The notes under the pieces: generated by a model | Database searches by the model: none | The model's input: the letters and a program-made list of their open reading frames with translations, nothing else | What the model was told of the DNA's origin: nothing | Shown here: piece after piece, positions 1 to 10,773 of the stretch | How the letters are laid out: each line of letters starts with the position of its first letter | Position numbering within the stretch: the stretch's first letter is position 1 | Translations under genes and position numbers: made by a program | Assembly (NCBI GenBank): GCA_047967505.1 | Contig: CM106541.1 | Strand: one strand, 5' to 3' | Length of the DNA stretch: 64,000 bases | DNA from: Dipteris shenzhenensis | Taxonomy: Eukaryota; Polypodiophyta; Polypodiopsida; Gleicheniales

Positions 1-2
1 CT

Positions 3-230
3 ATTAGAAATCAACCTCTATACCTTGAATTTTGGTCACAAGTTTTTAATCCTGATAGACCTAGGTCCACTTTCATCCCAATGTGGGTAGAACTCCTAGA
101 TCTCCCTTTTTTATTGGTGAAGCAAGCTTATAATCTTTGTAGAAGTCTGGGTCAAGCCATTGGGGTAGAAAAAGAGCAATTCATCAATCCCAAGGGACAT
201 TCCTAGGTTTGTGTGAAGCTTGATGTTGTA
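3..230 (+). pseudogene. DUF4283-like LINE ORF1 fragment
   Basis: Frame 3 reads from the left edge through about residue 69 without a stop. The segment contains MWVELLDLP followed by a glycine-containing G-QAIGVE stretch, then a stop and a continuation resembling V-VKLDVVEELP. This order (W-x-x-L-x-L-P, then the LG-x-x-IG helix, then a basic strand) matches the DUF4283 nucleic-acid-binding domain found in the first ORF of plant LINEs. Its place upstream of endonuclease and RT segments fits that reading. It is truncated by the window edge and has an in-frame stop. Confidence 0.5.
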
Positions 231-784
231 GAGGAACTTCCTGACAGTCAGCAGGGGATTTTACAAAAATATTCCAAACACGTTTTTTCCTTGTAGACTA
301 TCCTCTCATTCTATTAAGAATGTCGTTTGAAGAGGAACAGTTCTAAGCCTACTTAGGAAAAACTTCAACATCCATCCAAACCCAAATGAGTGCCTAAGGA
401 GGATAAAAGCCATGAGAAACAAGATCCTCCTACTAACGCAATAGAGCCAATTAAGGGGAATGAAATTCAAAATGTGTAAGTGGACAATGCTGGTCCTCTG
501 GTTATAATGCCTATGAATCCCTGATTGATCAGGAGATAGAAAAGTGGATTCAAGATAATGCTATGGAAGAGGATGAGGTGTGGCCAAACTAATTTGAAAT
601 GAGGATAATAAATTGGATATTAGTATGAGTGAATATGGTACAAAAAAATCTAAGGAAGAACTTCTAGGATAGTCACAAAGGAAGAACTTCTATGAGTGAA
701 TCTGATACAAGAAAATATAAGGAAGAACTATCCATTTATGCTCCTCCTACTAGAGTGCATTCCAAGAAGCTTGCCTAGTAATCA

Positions 785-1260
785 ATTCAAGAGCTTGTGC
801 TACTAGGTGATTTCAACATGCTTGAACTAGGAGAAGATAGATGGTTGCATAAAGCCTCAGTGTTAAGGGGTATAGAGCTTTCTTTTTGGGAGGAACTTAA
901 AGAGAATGTAAAGATATTAGACATTGGGGATGCTTGGATTTTCACTTCATGTAATAGACAGATTGGAGATCTAAGAAGGGAAGCTAGACTAGATAGGGTC
1001 TATGTCTCCCAAGGCAATTCTAGATCTTGTTGTTGGAAAAAAGTGGATTGACTTTGGGTTGGGTAAGAAAAGAAACTCTTGGTGCAAAGGATATCCTTCT
1101 CTCATTAGGATCTTGTCAGTTCAACAAGCATGTTAATATTTGGAACACTCTATTCTACTCAGTTGATCCTTATTCACAAGGCTATATGATGTCCCTAATA
1201 CCTAGAGAGTTCTCAAAATATCCAAAAAGCATAAGGCAGCTATTAGATCTCATAGACTAG
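785..1260 (+). pseudogene. LINE endonuclease fragment (EEP family)
   Basis: The translation carries LLGDFNML, the GDFN motif of apurinic-like LINE endonucleases, followed about 60 residues later by ARLDRVYVS, the arginine/aspartate motif at the end of the same fold. The enzyme nicks the target to prime reverse transcription. The frame closes after 84 codons and the downstream 77-codon stretch is in another frame, so the domain is broken. The catalytic N-terminal half (N and E motifs) is not recognisable upstream. Confidence 0.6.
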
Positions 1261-1722
1261 ACAACAAACTAAAGAAAGACTTGGAGGAACTAGAGAACAA
1301 GGCAACAGTTGTAGATACTCAGGCTCAGTAGCAACAATTAATTACCAAACAAGAGAAAGGAAATCCACCTTCAAGTGCAGATTAGGCTTCAGAGTGCCAA
1401 GCTCTATTTCAAAGATTGGTGGGCTAGAGAAATGGATAGACCTTCAAGGGAAATTTTCAAATTAATAAGGAAGAAAAGATACTAGGAGGAGATTCCTCTT
1501 CTCAAGAAGGATCATACATCTTTTGTATCCTATGAAGTAGAAAGCATGGACTTTAAATTTGACCACTTTTATAAAATGTTGAGCACTATTAATAATCTAG
1601 ATGAAAAGATTTTGGAAGCACACAAAATCTGGCTGACAAGAAGGAAAATGGTCTCAAGCCTTGACCAAGCTCAGCTAGACTTGGACCTCACTCTATAAGA
1701 ATTAAAAGAACCTATCTTTGCC

Positions 1723-2560
1723 ATGGATGAAGGTAAAACTCCTAGGGAAGAAGGTCTCCTTGTTGAATTTTATAAGTTTTTTTGGGATATTGTTGGTCCT
1801 TGCTTGCTCAAACTCTGGCAAGAATGCATTGAGGTGGGTAGTCTACCAAGACAATTGAATGGAGGGGTAGTTAAATTAATTCCGAAAGAAGGCGGGAGGA
1901 AAAAATTAAAGAATTGGAGGCCACTTACCATGTTAAATTGTGGTAACAAGATATATGCAAAGTCTTTGTCTTTGAGGATCAAGAACAAGATGGATAAATG
2001 GATTCTTCCAAAACAGAAGGGTTTCATAAAAGGCAAACACATTCTAGCAGCAATTATAAACATATGGGAGTTTGTACTCATGCTGACGAGACAAGACAAG
2101 ATGTTTGTTTCATCAAGATTGATTTTGACAAAGCCTATGATAGAATAAACTGGGATTTCTTGGTGCAATCTATTCAAGATTTGGGTCCAAGGTTCACCTA
2201 TTTTGTGAAGCTACTCCTCACCAATGCATCTTCTAAGCTCTACATAAATGGGGAAGTGTCATAGCCCCTGCCTCTAAAGCATTCTATCAACAAATGAGGT
2301 TGCCCCCTTGCCCCTCTATTGTATGCTATTGCTACCACAGACTCTGTGGGCTAGCAGATTAAAGACCAAGTAGGCAAAGGGGCTTTAAGAGCTATTGAAT
2401 TGCCATCTAGAAACTAATTGATGACACAACAGTTTGCAAATTACATTTATCTCACAATTAGTAATGCCTCACAGTAAATAGAGAATGCTCTAAAGTGTGT
2501 GCACACTTTCTTTCATGCTTCTAGATCTAAGGTTAACCATGTAAAAATAGGTTATATTGT
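1723..2560 (+). pseudogene. LINE reverse transcriptase fragment
   Basis: The segment reads through the LINE RT signature: a K-IPK block followed by NWRPLTMLN, then QKGFIKGKHI, then, after a frame change, IDFDKAYDRINWDFL (RT motif A). Further on, broken by stops, come QGCPLAPLLYA (motif B) and QFANYIYL where a working enzyme has FADDT (motif C). The catalytic aspartates of motif C appear lost. Frame changes lie near 2100 and 2262. An antisense ORF over the same bases is a shadow. Confidence 0.75.
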
Positions 2561-3554
2561 TCTCTCTGGTACTTTTGGGGGATTCTCTAAAGACCTCATA
2601 TTCCACTTGGACTTGGGTTAGAGCACATGCACTCTGGTACATATGAATATCCAAAAATGCTTTTTAGTTTAACAATGAACTCATTGTTGTAGATCTCTTG
2701 TTTGCTCAGTGGTTTACAATCATGCTATCTGACTTTTGTGATGTTTTCTTGAGGCTAAGTTCTTACTTGATCAGGACATTCAAAACTACAATGAAGAAAT
2801 CAATCAGCTCAACTTGGAAGCATAGGAACACCATCAACTCTTCTCACAATGTTATGTCACCCACCAAGATCTACACCACCAAGTGCTACCTCCTCTTTTT
2901 CCTATCAAGGATGAACCCATGGAGTAACCAGACCAATTTTTTGACACAACCAGGCTACTACTACAACTTTTCATCTTCACCAACTTGGAGGGGTTTCTTT
3001 TGTTCTCCTTCAAACCCAATAAACCTCCTTGGAGGGAATTTCATTTTTGAATGATAGGTTTATGATTATACATATTTTCTGAAGTTAATACAATAAATTT
3101 TTTTTGCCCCCAAAAAAAAAGAAAGTATACACCAAAATGAAAAGTAAGAGGGTATCAACTCAATAGATCAAGACTGCCCCACAGCAAGCAGTAGCATGAA
3201 TAGTCAACTAGCAACTCACAATGCAATGAAAGCCTTACAAAAGTGCCTGACTATTTTAGAAATTATACAAGGGGAAATGCAACAATAGCCATGCCTAGAC
3301 CAATCAAGGAAACAAAAGGACTAGGGGAAACCCAGTTTATGAGGGACAGACAATTGGATATTGCCTTAGAAGGTGAAGATGAGGAGAATGTGTACATCGA
3401 TGAGCATCTCACTAAAGAGGAAGAAAAATAACTAAAAGCACTATTGATGGAATATAGGGATTGCATGGCTTGGTTTTATAAGGACATGAAAGGATCTCCC
3501 ATGAAGTTGTAGTACACATCATACCAATTAGGGAAGGATCCAAGCCTAAGGTAT

Positions 3555-3752
3555 GTGGACCCTATAGGACAAATCCAAAGTATGGCACCCATGTCTATGA
3601 AGAAATACAAAAATTATTGGATGTTAATTATGAGATCAAGCACATCGTCACCAATTGTGATTGTCCCAAAGAAAAACAAGAAGGTGAGAATATGTGTGAA
3701 TCTCAAAAATGTTAATGCAGCCACAATTAGAGATCACTACCCCTACAATTGA
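3555..3752 (+). pseudogene. Gypsy reverse transcriptase, finger region
   Basis: The reading frame contains SPIVIVPKKNKKVRICVNLK followed by NAATIRDHYP, the standard gypsy RT block in which the usual RICVDLK aspartate is replaced by asparagine. The preceding bases in another frame contain PYRTNPKYG and VYEEIQKLLDV, the usual run-up to RT. The block ends at a stop, and the catalytic YxDD region between 3750 and 4120 is too degraded to read. Confidence 0.7.
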
Positions 3753-4122
3753 TAGAGATAGTTTTGGAATGGGTGGCAGGGTTAGAAGTATCCAGGTTCT
3801 TGGGTGGGTTCAACAATACAACCAAATACAAATTGTGCTAAGAATGGACATTTTTGCTTACAGAGTCATCCCATTTGACTTATGAAATTCCCCATCCACT
3901 TTTCAAAGGGTCATATACACCGCCTTTAAGGAATTTCTCAACAAATTCCTACAAGTCTTAGTGACTTATGCATACACTCAGGTAAAAAGGATCACTTAGA
4001 ATGCCTTGAATATGTACTGAAGAAATGCAAGGAGTATGGAATCTCAAACCCTTTCAAATGTAACCTAGTCACACATGGAGTAATCTTGGGACACAGTCTC
4101 TCGACATGGGATTGCTACTAAC

Positions 4123-4530
4123 ATGGACAAAATCAAGATCATCATGGAGCTTTCCCCCTCACAAAATGCTAAGGGTGTCCAAGTATTCATGGGCCATTCC
4201 AAATACTATAGAAGGTTCATACTTAGGCATGCCATGACTGCAAGAAACCTCTATAAGCTATTGGTAAATTTCATCTGGACAAAAGAATGCAAACAAGCAT
4301 TCAAAACCCTCAATTGGAGATTGATCATAGCTCCCATATTGATACCTACAAATTGGGACATTGAATTCCATGTGCATACAAATGGTTCCAAATATGCAGT
4401 AGGGAGTGTACTATGTCAACCTAGCAAGAAGTAGAAAAAATACTACCCAATCTACTTTGCAAGTAGGCAGTTAAATGACATGAAGGTCAATTACACTACC
4501 ACTTAAAGAGAAGCCCTAGAAATGGTCTAC
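4123..4530 (+). pseudogene. Gypsy RT connection and RNase H fragment
   Basis: The translation shows GHSKYYRRFI, the gypsy GxxxYYRRFI connection motif, then F-WTKECKQAF and a start of RNase H with VHTNGSKYAVGSVL, where the usual catalytic aspartate D-ASD-G is replaced by T-NGS. After a stop, PIYFASRQLN and a broken YTTTxREAL follow, both standard RNase H landmarks. Order and strand match the RT block at 3555. Confidence 0.7.
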
Positions 4531-4800
4531 AACCGATTGGGTTCTATTCATAATACAAGTATTGTCATTTGACATCTCTACTTTTCATGTTGAATTCTTG
4601 CAATGCTTGTATTTTTCTACACATGCTTATTCACTCTTCTTCATATGGTTTTTCCCACTTTACACAAACTCTCGCGATGGAATTCTTGACATCTAACTTT
4701 GCATCCCAAGAACCGAGTGGGCTTGTATATGGATCACAACCCCAGGAGTGCAGGATGGCATCTTTTTGCTAGGCACTATGTACTCACATCAAGCACCGAA

Positions 4801-5446
4801 CACTAGGCTCCCTAGTCTATCGATGGGTGAGGGAAAAAGACTGTCAATGTAGAAGAAGCTAGATCTAAAGCCAATTGGAACTCCTCAAAAGACAATCCAA
4901 AAGGTTAATAAGAGTATCACCAAATCAAGACAAGTGGCAGCACTACCTAAGACGTACAATTCCAAAAAACTATATAATCACTATGAGTAGAGGGATCCAA
5001 GGGTTGCATAACATCAAGAACTAAAGGAGCAAGTATGTTACTTATAGATAAGAGACACTCCTTTGTGGTAATGCCCCAAAAACGTGAAAAGGAATGATAG
5101 TAGAAGGTTGTGGAAATTTCATTAAAAAGATCTGATAGCATGAATAATCTACACGCTCAAGTAACATGACCACAAAAGAATTTTGAACGGAAGTACCAAA
5201 TAAAATTAGATAATAACTAAACTATCCAACTGGTCAAAGTTTAGAGAAGAGATTAGTACAATCTATTGTTAGTTACACCAAATGGTTCAATATATACCTA
5301 ACAGTTAATATTTAGATAATAGCAAGTTTTTAGATTCATCAATTTACTTTATTCGATCTAAGCCATCAAAAAAATATAACTTCTAGTTTATGATAAATTC
5401 TAACTCATGAAAACAACAACAATTGTTGTTCGAAAATAATATTATG
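4801..5446. other. No recognisable gene
   Basis: AT-rich sequence with only short chance ORFs. No repeat boundary, RNA gene or recognisable domain was seen. It may contain the eroded 3' part of the gypsy relic to its left. Confidence 0.6.
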
Positions 5447-6049
5447 AACTTGGATTTTGAAATTTGAGATTTCATGAGACGAACTGATATTTTCATCGAT
5501 GGAGTGAAATTTTTGTCCAAAAAAGGGGGGAAAAGAAGTGGTCCAAAAATAATTGAAATTTCACTTTCATCCAATGAAATTTGTAGTGCCAAAATTTCTC
5601 GCCGTGGAAAAACATTTCATCAAAAAATTCCACCGAGACAACGGAAAATTTTCATCCAATCAAAATTTTTTCCATCATCAAAAATTCGTCGCAACGGATT
5701 GAAATGTCTGTCGATAGAAATCTCTATCCATCCATGGAAATTTTTTTTCCCTCAATGGAATTTGGGATTCCAAAATCCACTTAGATTTTGGAATCTCGAT
5801 TTTGACGATGGAAAAATTTTATGTCGATGGAAATTTCCATCAGATGTAAATTTTTCTGTCATCAGTGAAAATTTTGGACGAAATGTTTTTCCATCAATGG
5901 GAAATTTTGGCACTAAAAATTTCATAGGATGAAAGTGCGATTTCACTCATTTTTGACCATTTCTTTTCTCCCTTTTTTGGACGAAAATTTCACTCCATCG
6001 ATGGAAATATCAATTCGTCAATGAAATTTCAAATTCTAGAATCCAAGTT
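5447..6049. mobile_element. Foldback/MITE-like palindromic element
   Basis: The two halves are imperfect reverse complements over their whole length. The left end starts AACTTGGATTTTGAAATTTG and the right end, read on the other strand, starts AACTTGGATTCTAGAATTTG. Inward, both arms contain CATCGATGGAGTGAAATTTT, TGGAAAAACATTTC-like and AAATTTCCATC-like blocks. The dyad continues to a small hairpin near 5767-5797. The arms are rich in a repeated ATGGAAATTT / AAATTTCCAT word. ORFs on both strands are consequences of the palindrome. I see no clear target duplication, so the exact ends are approximate. Confidence 0.75.
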
Positions 6050-6632
6050 AACATCAGAATGGCTTGGATTGAAATAATATAAATTGATAAACATCAAATC
6101 CTCACTATTTAGATCAAAGTTAAACAAGTTGATGCAAAGAATATAAGATGATAAATGCCATTAGTTAATATTCAGATCTTAAAACATCTCTTCCATGGCC
6201 ATGAAATCAATATAACTACCTATATAATATTGAAATATGCATAAGTAGATTTTGAATGTGACATTAATTGTGAATGTAAAATTTTTGGATTCCATGTATT
6301 CATCATTTATTCTTTTATTGAAATGATTAATACTTTAGGAAGTGTCATTTGTTATTGCATTTTATTAACCCAAATTTTTAATGATTACATGTAGATCAAT
6401 TTTGTGTCCTAGAATAGATTTGGGGAATTGTCAAGACAATGGATAATTGAACATAAAGTCAACTTGACCTTGTAATAGTTTTATAAGGAGTCCATGGCAT
6501 ATATAAAGGCCTCAAGACATAGTGTTGCCTTTATTACATTCATCACTTGCCTAGCACTCTCCTTTGTCCACCACATACTACTCCTCTTCACACGTCAAGC
6601 ACTCTCCCTTGTCCACCACACACCACTCCACC
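6050..6632. other. No recognisable gene
   Basis: AT-rich flanking DNA with no domain, RNA gene or repeat that I could identify. A TATATAAAG string near 6499-6507 precedes a short open stretch described separately. Confidence 0.5.
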
Positions 6633-6949
6633 AATGGCCACCCACTCTGAGGCATTCCACAATTTTGTGGCATCCACTCCTCATGTGAGTAGGGAGGATG
6701 AGCTTTATAGTATTTTTTACCGTGAACTTGATGTGATCAAGATTGCAAGAAAACACAGGGACATTTTTTAAGATGTCTTTGGGTACTTGGATACCGTAAT
6801 CTCTCCAAACCCTACTCAAATTGACCTCGAGAGGCAATTTTGTGTCCCTTGTCATATCCTCCTAGAATCTCGCAGTAGCAATCCCTGGGGCACCAACTCA
6901 ATATATATTATATTACTACCCTTGTCCAAAATCCATGGTATGGTGAGCC
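6633..6949 (+). pseudogene. Possible gene fragment, unidentified
   Basis: From the ATG at 6633 a frame encodes MATHSEAFHNFVAST, then a mixed acidic/basic stretch, meets one stop at about 6769, and continues in frame with DVFGYLDTVISPNP-like sequence until the LTR at 6950. A TATATAAAG box lies about 130 bases upstream. A tandem CTTTGTCCACCACA-type repeat sits between them. I do not recognise the protein. The copia E LTR appears to cut it off. It may equally be non-coding. Confidence 0.25.
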
Positions 6950-7238
6950 TGTTGGGATATCTCAAGGTGTATGCCTCAGGCACACCTTATGTTTCTATGT
7001 GTGAGTGCTAGAGGCACAGTTAGGTGCCCACAAGCACAGTTAGGTGGTGGAAAAGCCACATAGGATGATTGAGAGAATCTAGGAGCAGATTGAGGAGATG
7101 ATTGTGGAGCTCTGAAGTCATCAGTGATGTCAGTGAGCTTGGATGAGGTGCCTACTTAAGGACCTCACTTTTCTTCATTCTATAAGCAAGTATTCTGATT
7201 TTGTGTCCACTCTACTCTTTCCTTTCAGTATTCCAACA
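6950..7238 (+). repeat. 5' LTR of copia element E
   Basis: The 289-bp segment begins TGTTGGGATATCTCAAGG and ends CCAACA, immediately before a Met-tRNA primer site. The same LTR occurs at 46792-47078 and 48721-49008, where the ends TGATGGG...CCAACA are fixed by a target duplication. No partner 3' LTR is seen for this copy because copia A sequence replaces it at about 8338. Confidence 0.85.
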
Positions 7239-7251
7239 TGGTATCAGAGCC
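7239..7251 (+). promoter_or_regulatory. Primer binding site (initiator Met-tRNA)
   Basis: TGGTATCAGAGCC directly follows the LTR terminal CA and is the classic copia complement to the 3' end of initiator Met-tRNA. Confidence 0.9.
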
Positions 7252-8085
7252 CTTTGATCCCCCTTGAGCCCATTTCTGCCACATCATCATCTTCTTCTTC
7301 ATCTTCTTCTTCTCCATTTTCCTCTTTCTTCCCAAAATCTTTGAGAGCTTGGTTCTCCATCTACAAATGGCCATTGCCCAAACCCTCTGAGCTGGAAACT
7401 CCTCTAGTATGGGCAAACTTCCACCTACAAGCAATTGAAGAAAAAACGTCTGTGGTGGCTGCCATTCTCCAAATAGCGAATTTCTTCTGTTGCTCAATAC
7501 TCCCTGCCTGCTCTGCCATTGCCTGAGCCCTCATGGGCGACCTCAAGATGAAGATTTTGAGCCATTTTTCAGGTCATTTGGTTCAGTAACGAGGGAGAAA
7601 TCGTCAAAACTCAGTTTCATCCTGTAGCAACTCTCCCGAGCAAAAGTACGCACCATTTCGTCCAACCTCTGTGCTGGACCTTCTCTGGTAAATGAGCTTT
7701 CTTTTGCTTCAGAAAGCCCTCTTTTCCTTGCTTTGAAGAGTGAGCTACAAGCCCTCCAAGTTCAGCTTTTCAGTTTTGATAGTTTTGGACAAGTTTTTGA
7801 AGATGATGCTACATAAAATGCTACTCTAGCATTTCTGGTTTTTTGAAGCTTTCAATAACTTCAGTACAAGTGTGGATTCAGTTTTGTTTTGACTTGCTAG
7901 ACCCGGTTTTGATTGGAAAGTGTTTATTTCACCCACTTCTATGAAGCATGTAAGAAGAAGCATCATTGTTTGAAATCTAGTCACTACTATTTGCTACATC
8001 AAGTGCTCATATTTTGGAAGTCTTTCAGTTATTTTTGCCTTGTAAGAGAGATAGACACTGCCCAATATCTGGGTTAGACCCTCTC
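7252..8085 (+). other. Untranslated leader of copia element E
   Basis: This leader between primer site and gag is closely related to the leader at 47093-47939 in the small element at 46792. Both share the CCCTTGAGCCCATTTCT start, a TCATCATC/TTCTTC-rich part and the end TGGGTTAGA...CCTCTCATGGCT. Short ORFs in it, such as 7143-7526, are not conserved between the two copies and are probably not genes. Confidence 0.7.
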
Positions 8086-8337
8086 ATGGCTACCATATTT
8101 AATCTTGAGAAGTTCAATGGAAAGAGCTTCCATACATGGCAAATGAAGGTGAAATTTGCATTGATGCGGGAGAACTTATGGGGACTTGTCAAACCCACTC
8201 CTACCGCTTCTTCTACAGCCTCCAATGCTGGAGAATCCTCAACACTGACACGACCGGCAAGGGATCTAGCAAGAGAAGAAAAAGCATATGGTATAATTGC
8301 TCTTGCTCAACCATTCCTTTCTTCACAACACCCCAAA
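8086..8337 (+). pseudogene. Copia E gag, N-terminal fragment
   Basis: The ATG at 8086 opens MATIFNLEKFNGKSFHTWQM, the N-terminal block of copia gag (UBN2-type, F-G-x-x-F-x-x-W). Roughly 80 codons are readable. Near residue 80 the sequence switches to the LTR of copia A, so all of the zinc knuckle, protease and pol is missing. The junction lies inside a TTTCTTCACAACAC string that also occurs within the copia A LTR, so recombination at short homology is plausible. Confidence 0.7.
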
Positions 8338-8624
8338 AGAGAGAGATAGGAGACTCAAGTTCAGCTTTCTTCACAACACACAAAAGAGAGAGGACACAAG
8401 GTTGGAGGGTGAAGCCTTTCTTCACTTTTGCACACAACAACCAAAAACAATAGAAGAGGGAAATACCCTATATGTCAAAACCTAGAATACGTGGTTCATA
8501 TGTGAACCCAAACCAAAAACATACGTGGTAGTCTAACTACACCACGAGTACAACTAACATAGGCAGTGACATAAATGATAGTCATCCAGGAGATATGTCG
8601 GGGATAGAGCTTGATATCTCAACA
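8338..8624 (-). repeat. 3' LTR of copia A (outer end truncated)
   Basis: Matches 13478-13777 almost exactly but lacks the outermost ~14 bases TGTAAAGAATAAG. On the minus strand it begins TGTTGAGATATCAAGCTC. The pol stop codon lies inside it (8582-8584). Confidence 0.85.
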
Positions 8625-10690
8625 CTCCCCCTCAAGCTCAAATCCATCTCACGTACACCAAGCAAGCTCCTAAATCTGCGAAGCTTCTCGGTACCCAATG
8701 CCTTCGTAAAAATATCAGCCACCTGCTCCTCAGTGCTGACATAGACAAGATCAATCTCACCAGCTAGAACCTTCTCTCTCACAAAGTGATAATGCACCTC
8801 AATGTGCTTCGTTCTAGCATGATAAACTGGGTTATTAGCAAGCATGATGCTGCTAATGTTGTCACAATGAATGACAACTGCTGCATGAACTGACTGTCCC
8901 ATATCTGCAAGTAGCTTCCGTAACCAAGCTACCTCACATGCAGCCATTGCTGCACCCCTGTACTCAGCCTCTGTGCTCGACAAGGCAACTGTTGGCTGCT
9001 TCTTGCTGCTCCAACTGATGGCACCACTCCCAAGGGAAAACATAAAACCACTAGTAGATCTCCTGTCTGAGACACTACCAGCCCAGTCAGCATCTGTGTA
9101 TCCATGTACCTGTAATGCACACCCAGCTTCATAAAACAGTCCATAATGCAATGTGGACTTCACATACCGCAGTATGCGCCTAGCCGCATCCAAATGTGGC
9201 TTCCTTGGTGCCTGCATAAACTGACTCACCAGCCCCACAGCATAGCTCAAATCTGGTCTGGTTATAGTCATGTAAATCAAGCTACCTACTATGCGCCTGT
9301 ACATAGTAATATCTTCAAGAAGCTCACCTGTCTCTGCATTGAGCTTCACATTCTGCTCCAATGGAACAGAAATAGGCTTACAGCCTGTCATCCCATATTT
9401 GGACAGCATGTCCAAACCGTATTGCCTTTGCAACAGCCATATCCCACTCGGGGATCTAATAACCTCAATGCCCAAGAAGTAACGCAGCTCTCCCAAATCC
9501 TTCATCTCAAATTTCTGCTTCAACAGCAGCTTCACTTCATTAATGTCTGCATCACTATCACCTGTAATAATCAAGTCATCAACATAGATGACTATAAGCA
9601 CAATCCCTCTGTTTGTCCTTTTCACATAAAGTGAAAAATCTGAATTGGAAATCTGAAATCCAATAGTGACAAGATATTGTCCTATCTTGTCTGACCATGC
9701 CCTCGGCGCCTGTTTTAAGCCATACAAGGCTTTGCGCAACCTGCATACAAAATCGGGGTGTGCTTTATCCTCATAACCTTCTGGCTGCATCATATAAACC
9801 TCTTCCTGCAAGTCACCATGCAAGAAGGCATTTTTAACATCCATCTGATGCAAAGACCATCCCTTTGCAGCAGCCATAGCAATTATTGCTCTCACAGTTG
9901 CCATCCTTGCAACTGGGCTGAAAGTTTCCTCATAGTCAATTCCATATGTCTGTGCAAAACCTTTGGCAACCAATCTTGCCTTGTACCTGCTAACAGACCC
10001 ATCAGCATTGTGCTTTACTTTGTAAACCCACTTGCAGCCAATAGCCTTCTTATCATGAGGCAAAGGCATCAAATCCCAAGTGTGGTTTGCATCCAAGGCA
10101 GCCATCTCTTCATCCATAGCTGCTTCCCAATTTTTATGCCCTGCTGCATCCTCAAAACATGTGGGCTCTGGCTCCTCTAGAACCTTGACCATATAAGCAT
10201 AGTGATGTGCTGTATACCCATCATATCTCAGCCTGTCAACTGGATACTTAATACGAGTGGACCTCCGTACAACTGGATCAGTTGCAGGCGTCTTTAAATC
10301 ATGCCTGCTTTTCCTTGCACCAGGTGTAACAACAGAAGGAATCCCAAGTTCCTCATCAAGGCTCATTTGAGAGCCGCTTGACTCTCCATCAACATGAGAG
10401 CTACCAGCAGACACATCAAATACTGGAGCATGGTCCACTTTTTCTTTTCCCTTATGTGATACCTGCACAACACTATCAGGACTGCCATGTGACGATTCAC
10501 TAGATCTCAATCTCCCTGTCCATGCATTAGATCCACTAGTAGAGGACTCTCTGGGTCCACTCAAGGCTTGAGATTGCTGCTCTGCATTTATTGCAGCATT
10601 CCCATTTCCTGCATCTGCATCTCCTACCATAACAGTTGGTGCATACCAGCTGCTCATTTCATCAAAAACAACATCTCTGCTCACTTGCAT
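8582..10690 (-). CDS. Copia A reverse transcriptase and RNase H ORF
   Basis: A 702-residue open frame. The first ~170 residues are the linker after integrase, starting MQVSRDVVFDEMSSWY, a standard copia landmark that continues an upstream frame. RT follows from about residue 190: [39 protein letters not shown], then YVDDLIITG at about residue 367 with both catalytic aspartates present. RNase H starts near residue 510 with GYTDADWAGS and SSTEAEYRGA. The ORF ends within the 3' LTR. All expected catalytic residues are visible, which is rare in this window. The first methionine is not a natural start, because pol is normally made as one polyprotein and is cut here by a frameshift. Confidence 0.9.
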   Translation of the reverse strand: MQVSRDVVFDEMSSWYAPTVMVGDADAGNGNAAINAEQQSQALSGPRESSTSGSNAWTGRLRSSESSHGSPDSVVQVSHKGKEKVDHAPVFDVSAGSSHVDGESSGSQMSLDEELGIPSVVTPGARKSRHDLKTPATDPVVRRSTRIKYPVDRLRYDGYTAHHYAYMVKVLEEPEPTCFEDAAGHKNWEAAMDEEMAALDANHTWDLMPLPHDKKAIGCKWVYKVKHNADGSVSRYKARLVAKGFAQTYGIDYEETFSPVARMATVRAIIAMAAAKGWSLHQMDVKNAFLHGDLQEEVYMMQPEGYEDKAHPDFVCRLRKALYGLKQAPRAWSDKIGQYLVTIGFQISNSDFSLYVKRTNRGIVLIVIYVDDLIITGDSDADINEVKLLLKQKFEMKDLGELRYFLGIEVIRSPSGIWLLQRQYGLDMLSKYGMTGCKPISVPLEQNVKLNAETGELLEDITMYRRIVGSLIYMTITRPDLSYAVGLVSQFMQAPRKPHLDAARRILRYVKSTLHYGLFYEAGCALQVHGYTDADWAGSVSDRRSTSGFMFSLGSGAISWSSKKQPTVALSSTEAEYRGAAMAACEVAWLRKLLADMGQSVHAAVVIHCDNISSIMLANNPVYHARTKHIEVHYHFVREKVLAGEIDLVYVSTEEQVADIFTKALGTEKLRRFRSLLGVREMDLSLRGSVEISSSIPDISPG
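8625..8639 (-). promoter_or_regulatory. Polypurine tract of copia A
   Basis: On the minus strand GAGCTTGAGGGGGAG directly precedes the 3' LTR TGTTGAG, the position where plus-strand DNA synthesis is primed. Confidence 0.8.
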
Positions 10691-10773
10691 TTTGCGAGTG
10701 GAAGGGTTATAACAGCGATACCCTTTCTGGTGCTGAGCATATCCAATAAAGATGCATTTTTCTGCCTTTGGAT

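Larger units (their letters stand above)
1..3122 (+). mobile_element. Decayed LINE (non-LTR retrotransposon)
   Basis: A single plant-type LINE relic can be followed in order: a DUF4283-like segment near the left edge, an endonuclease segment at about 790-1050, reverse transcriptase motifs from 1723 to about 2560, and a 3' tail ending in an AATAAA-like stretch and a run of A at about 3112-3120. Many stops and frame changes separate the pieces, so it cannot be functional. The 5' end lies outside the window. No target duplication can be tested because only one end is visible. Confidence 0.75.
3150..4800 (+). mobile_element. Decayed Ty3/gypsy retrotransposon
   Basis: A plus-strand gypsy pol relic. 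At 3243-3431 there is the acidic region that precedes RT. At 3555-3752 there is the RT finger block. At 4123-4434 the RT thumb/connection and RNase H start are readable. About 4440-4530 continues RNase H with PIYFASRQLN. Stops and frame changes occur every few hundred bases. I found no LTRs around it, so its ends are approximate. Confidence 0.7.

Noticed and set aside
2698-3054. 118-codon plus ORF
   Set aside because: Lies in the decayed 3' end of the LINE. Another frame shows LINE-like residues with stops and this frame has no recognisable content.
5474-5946. 152-codon plus and 64-codon minus ORFs
   Set aside because: Both lie on the arms of the palindromic element and mirror each other.
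9146-9634. Plus-strand ORFs inside copia A
   Set aside because: Antisense shadows of the RT/RNase H ORF. The same holds for plus-strand ORFs at 11300-11746, 12508-12831 and 12750-13391.
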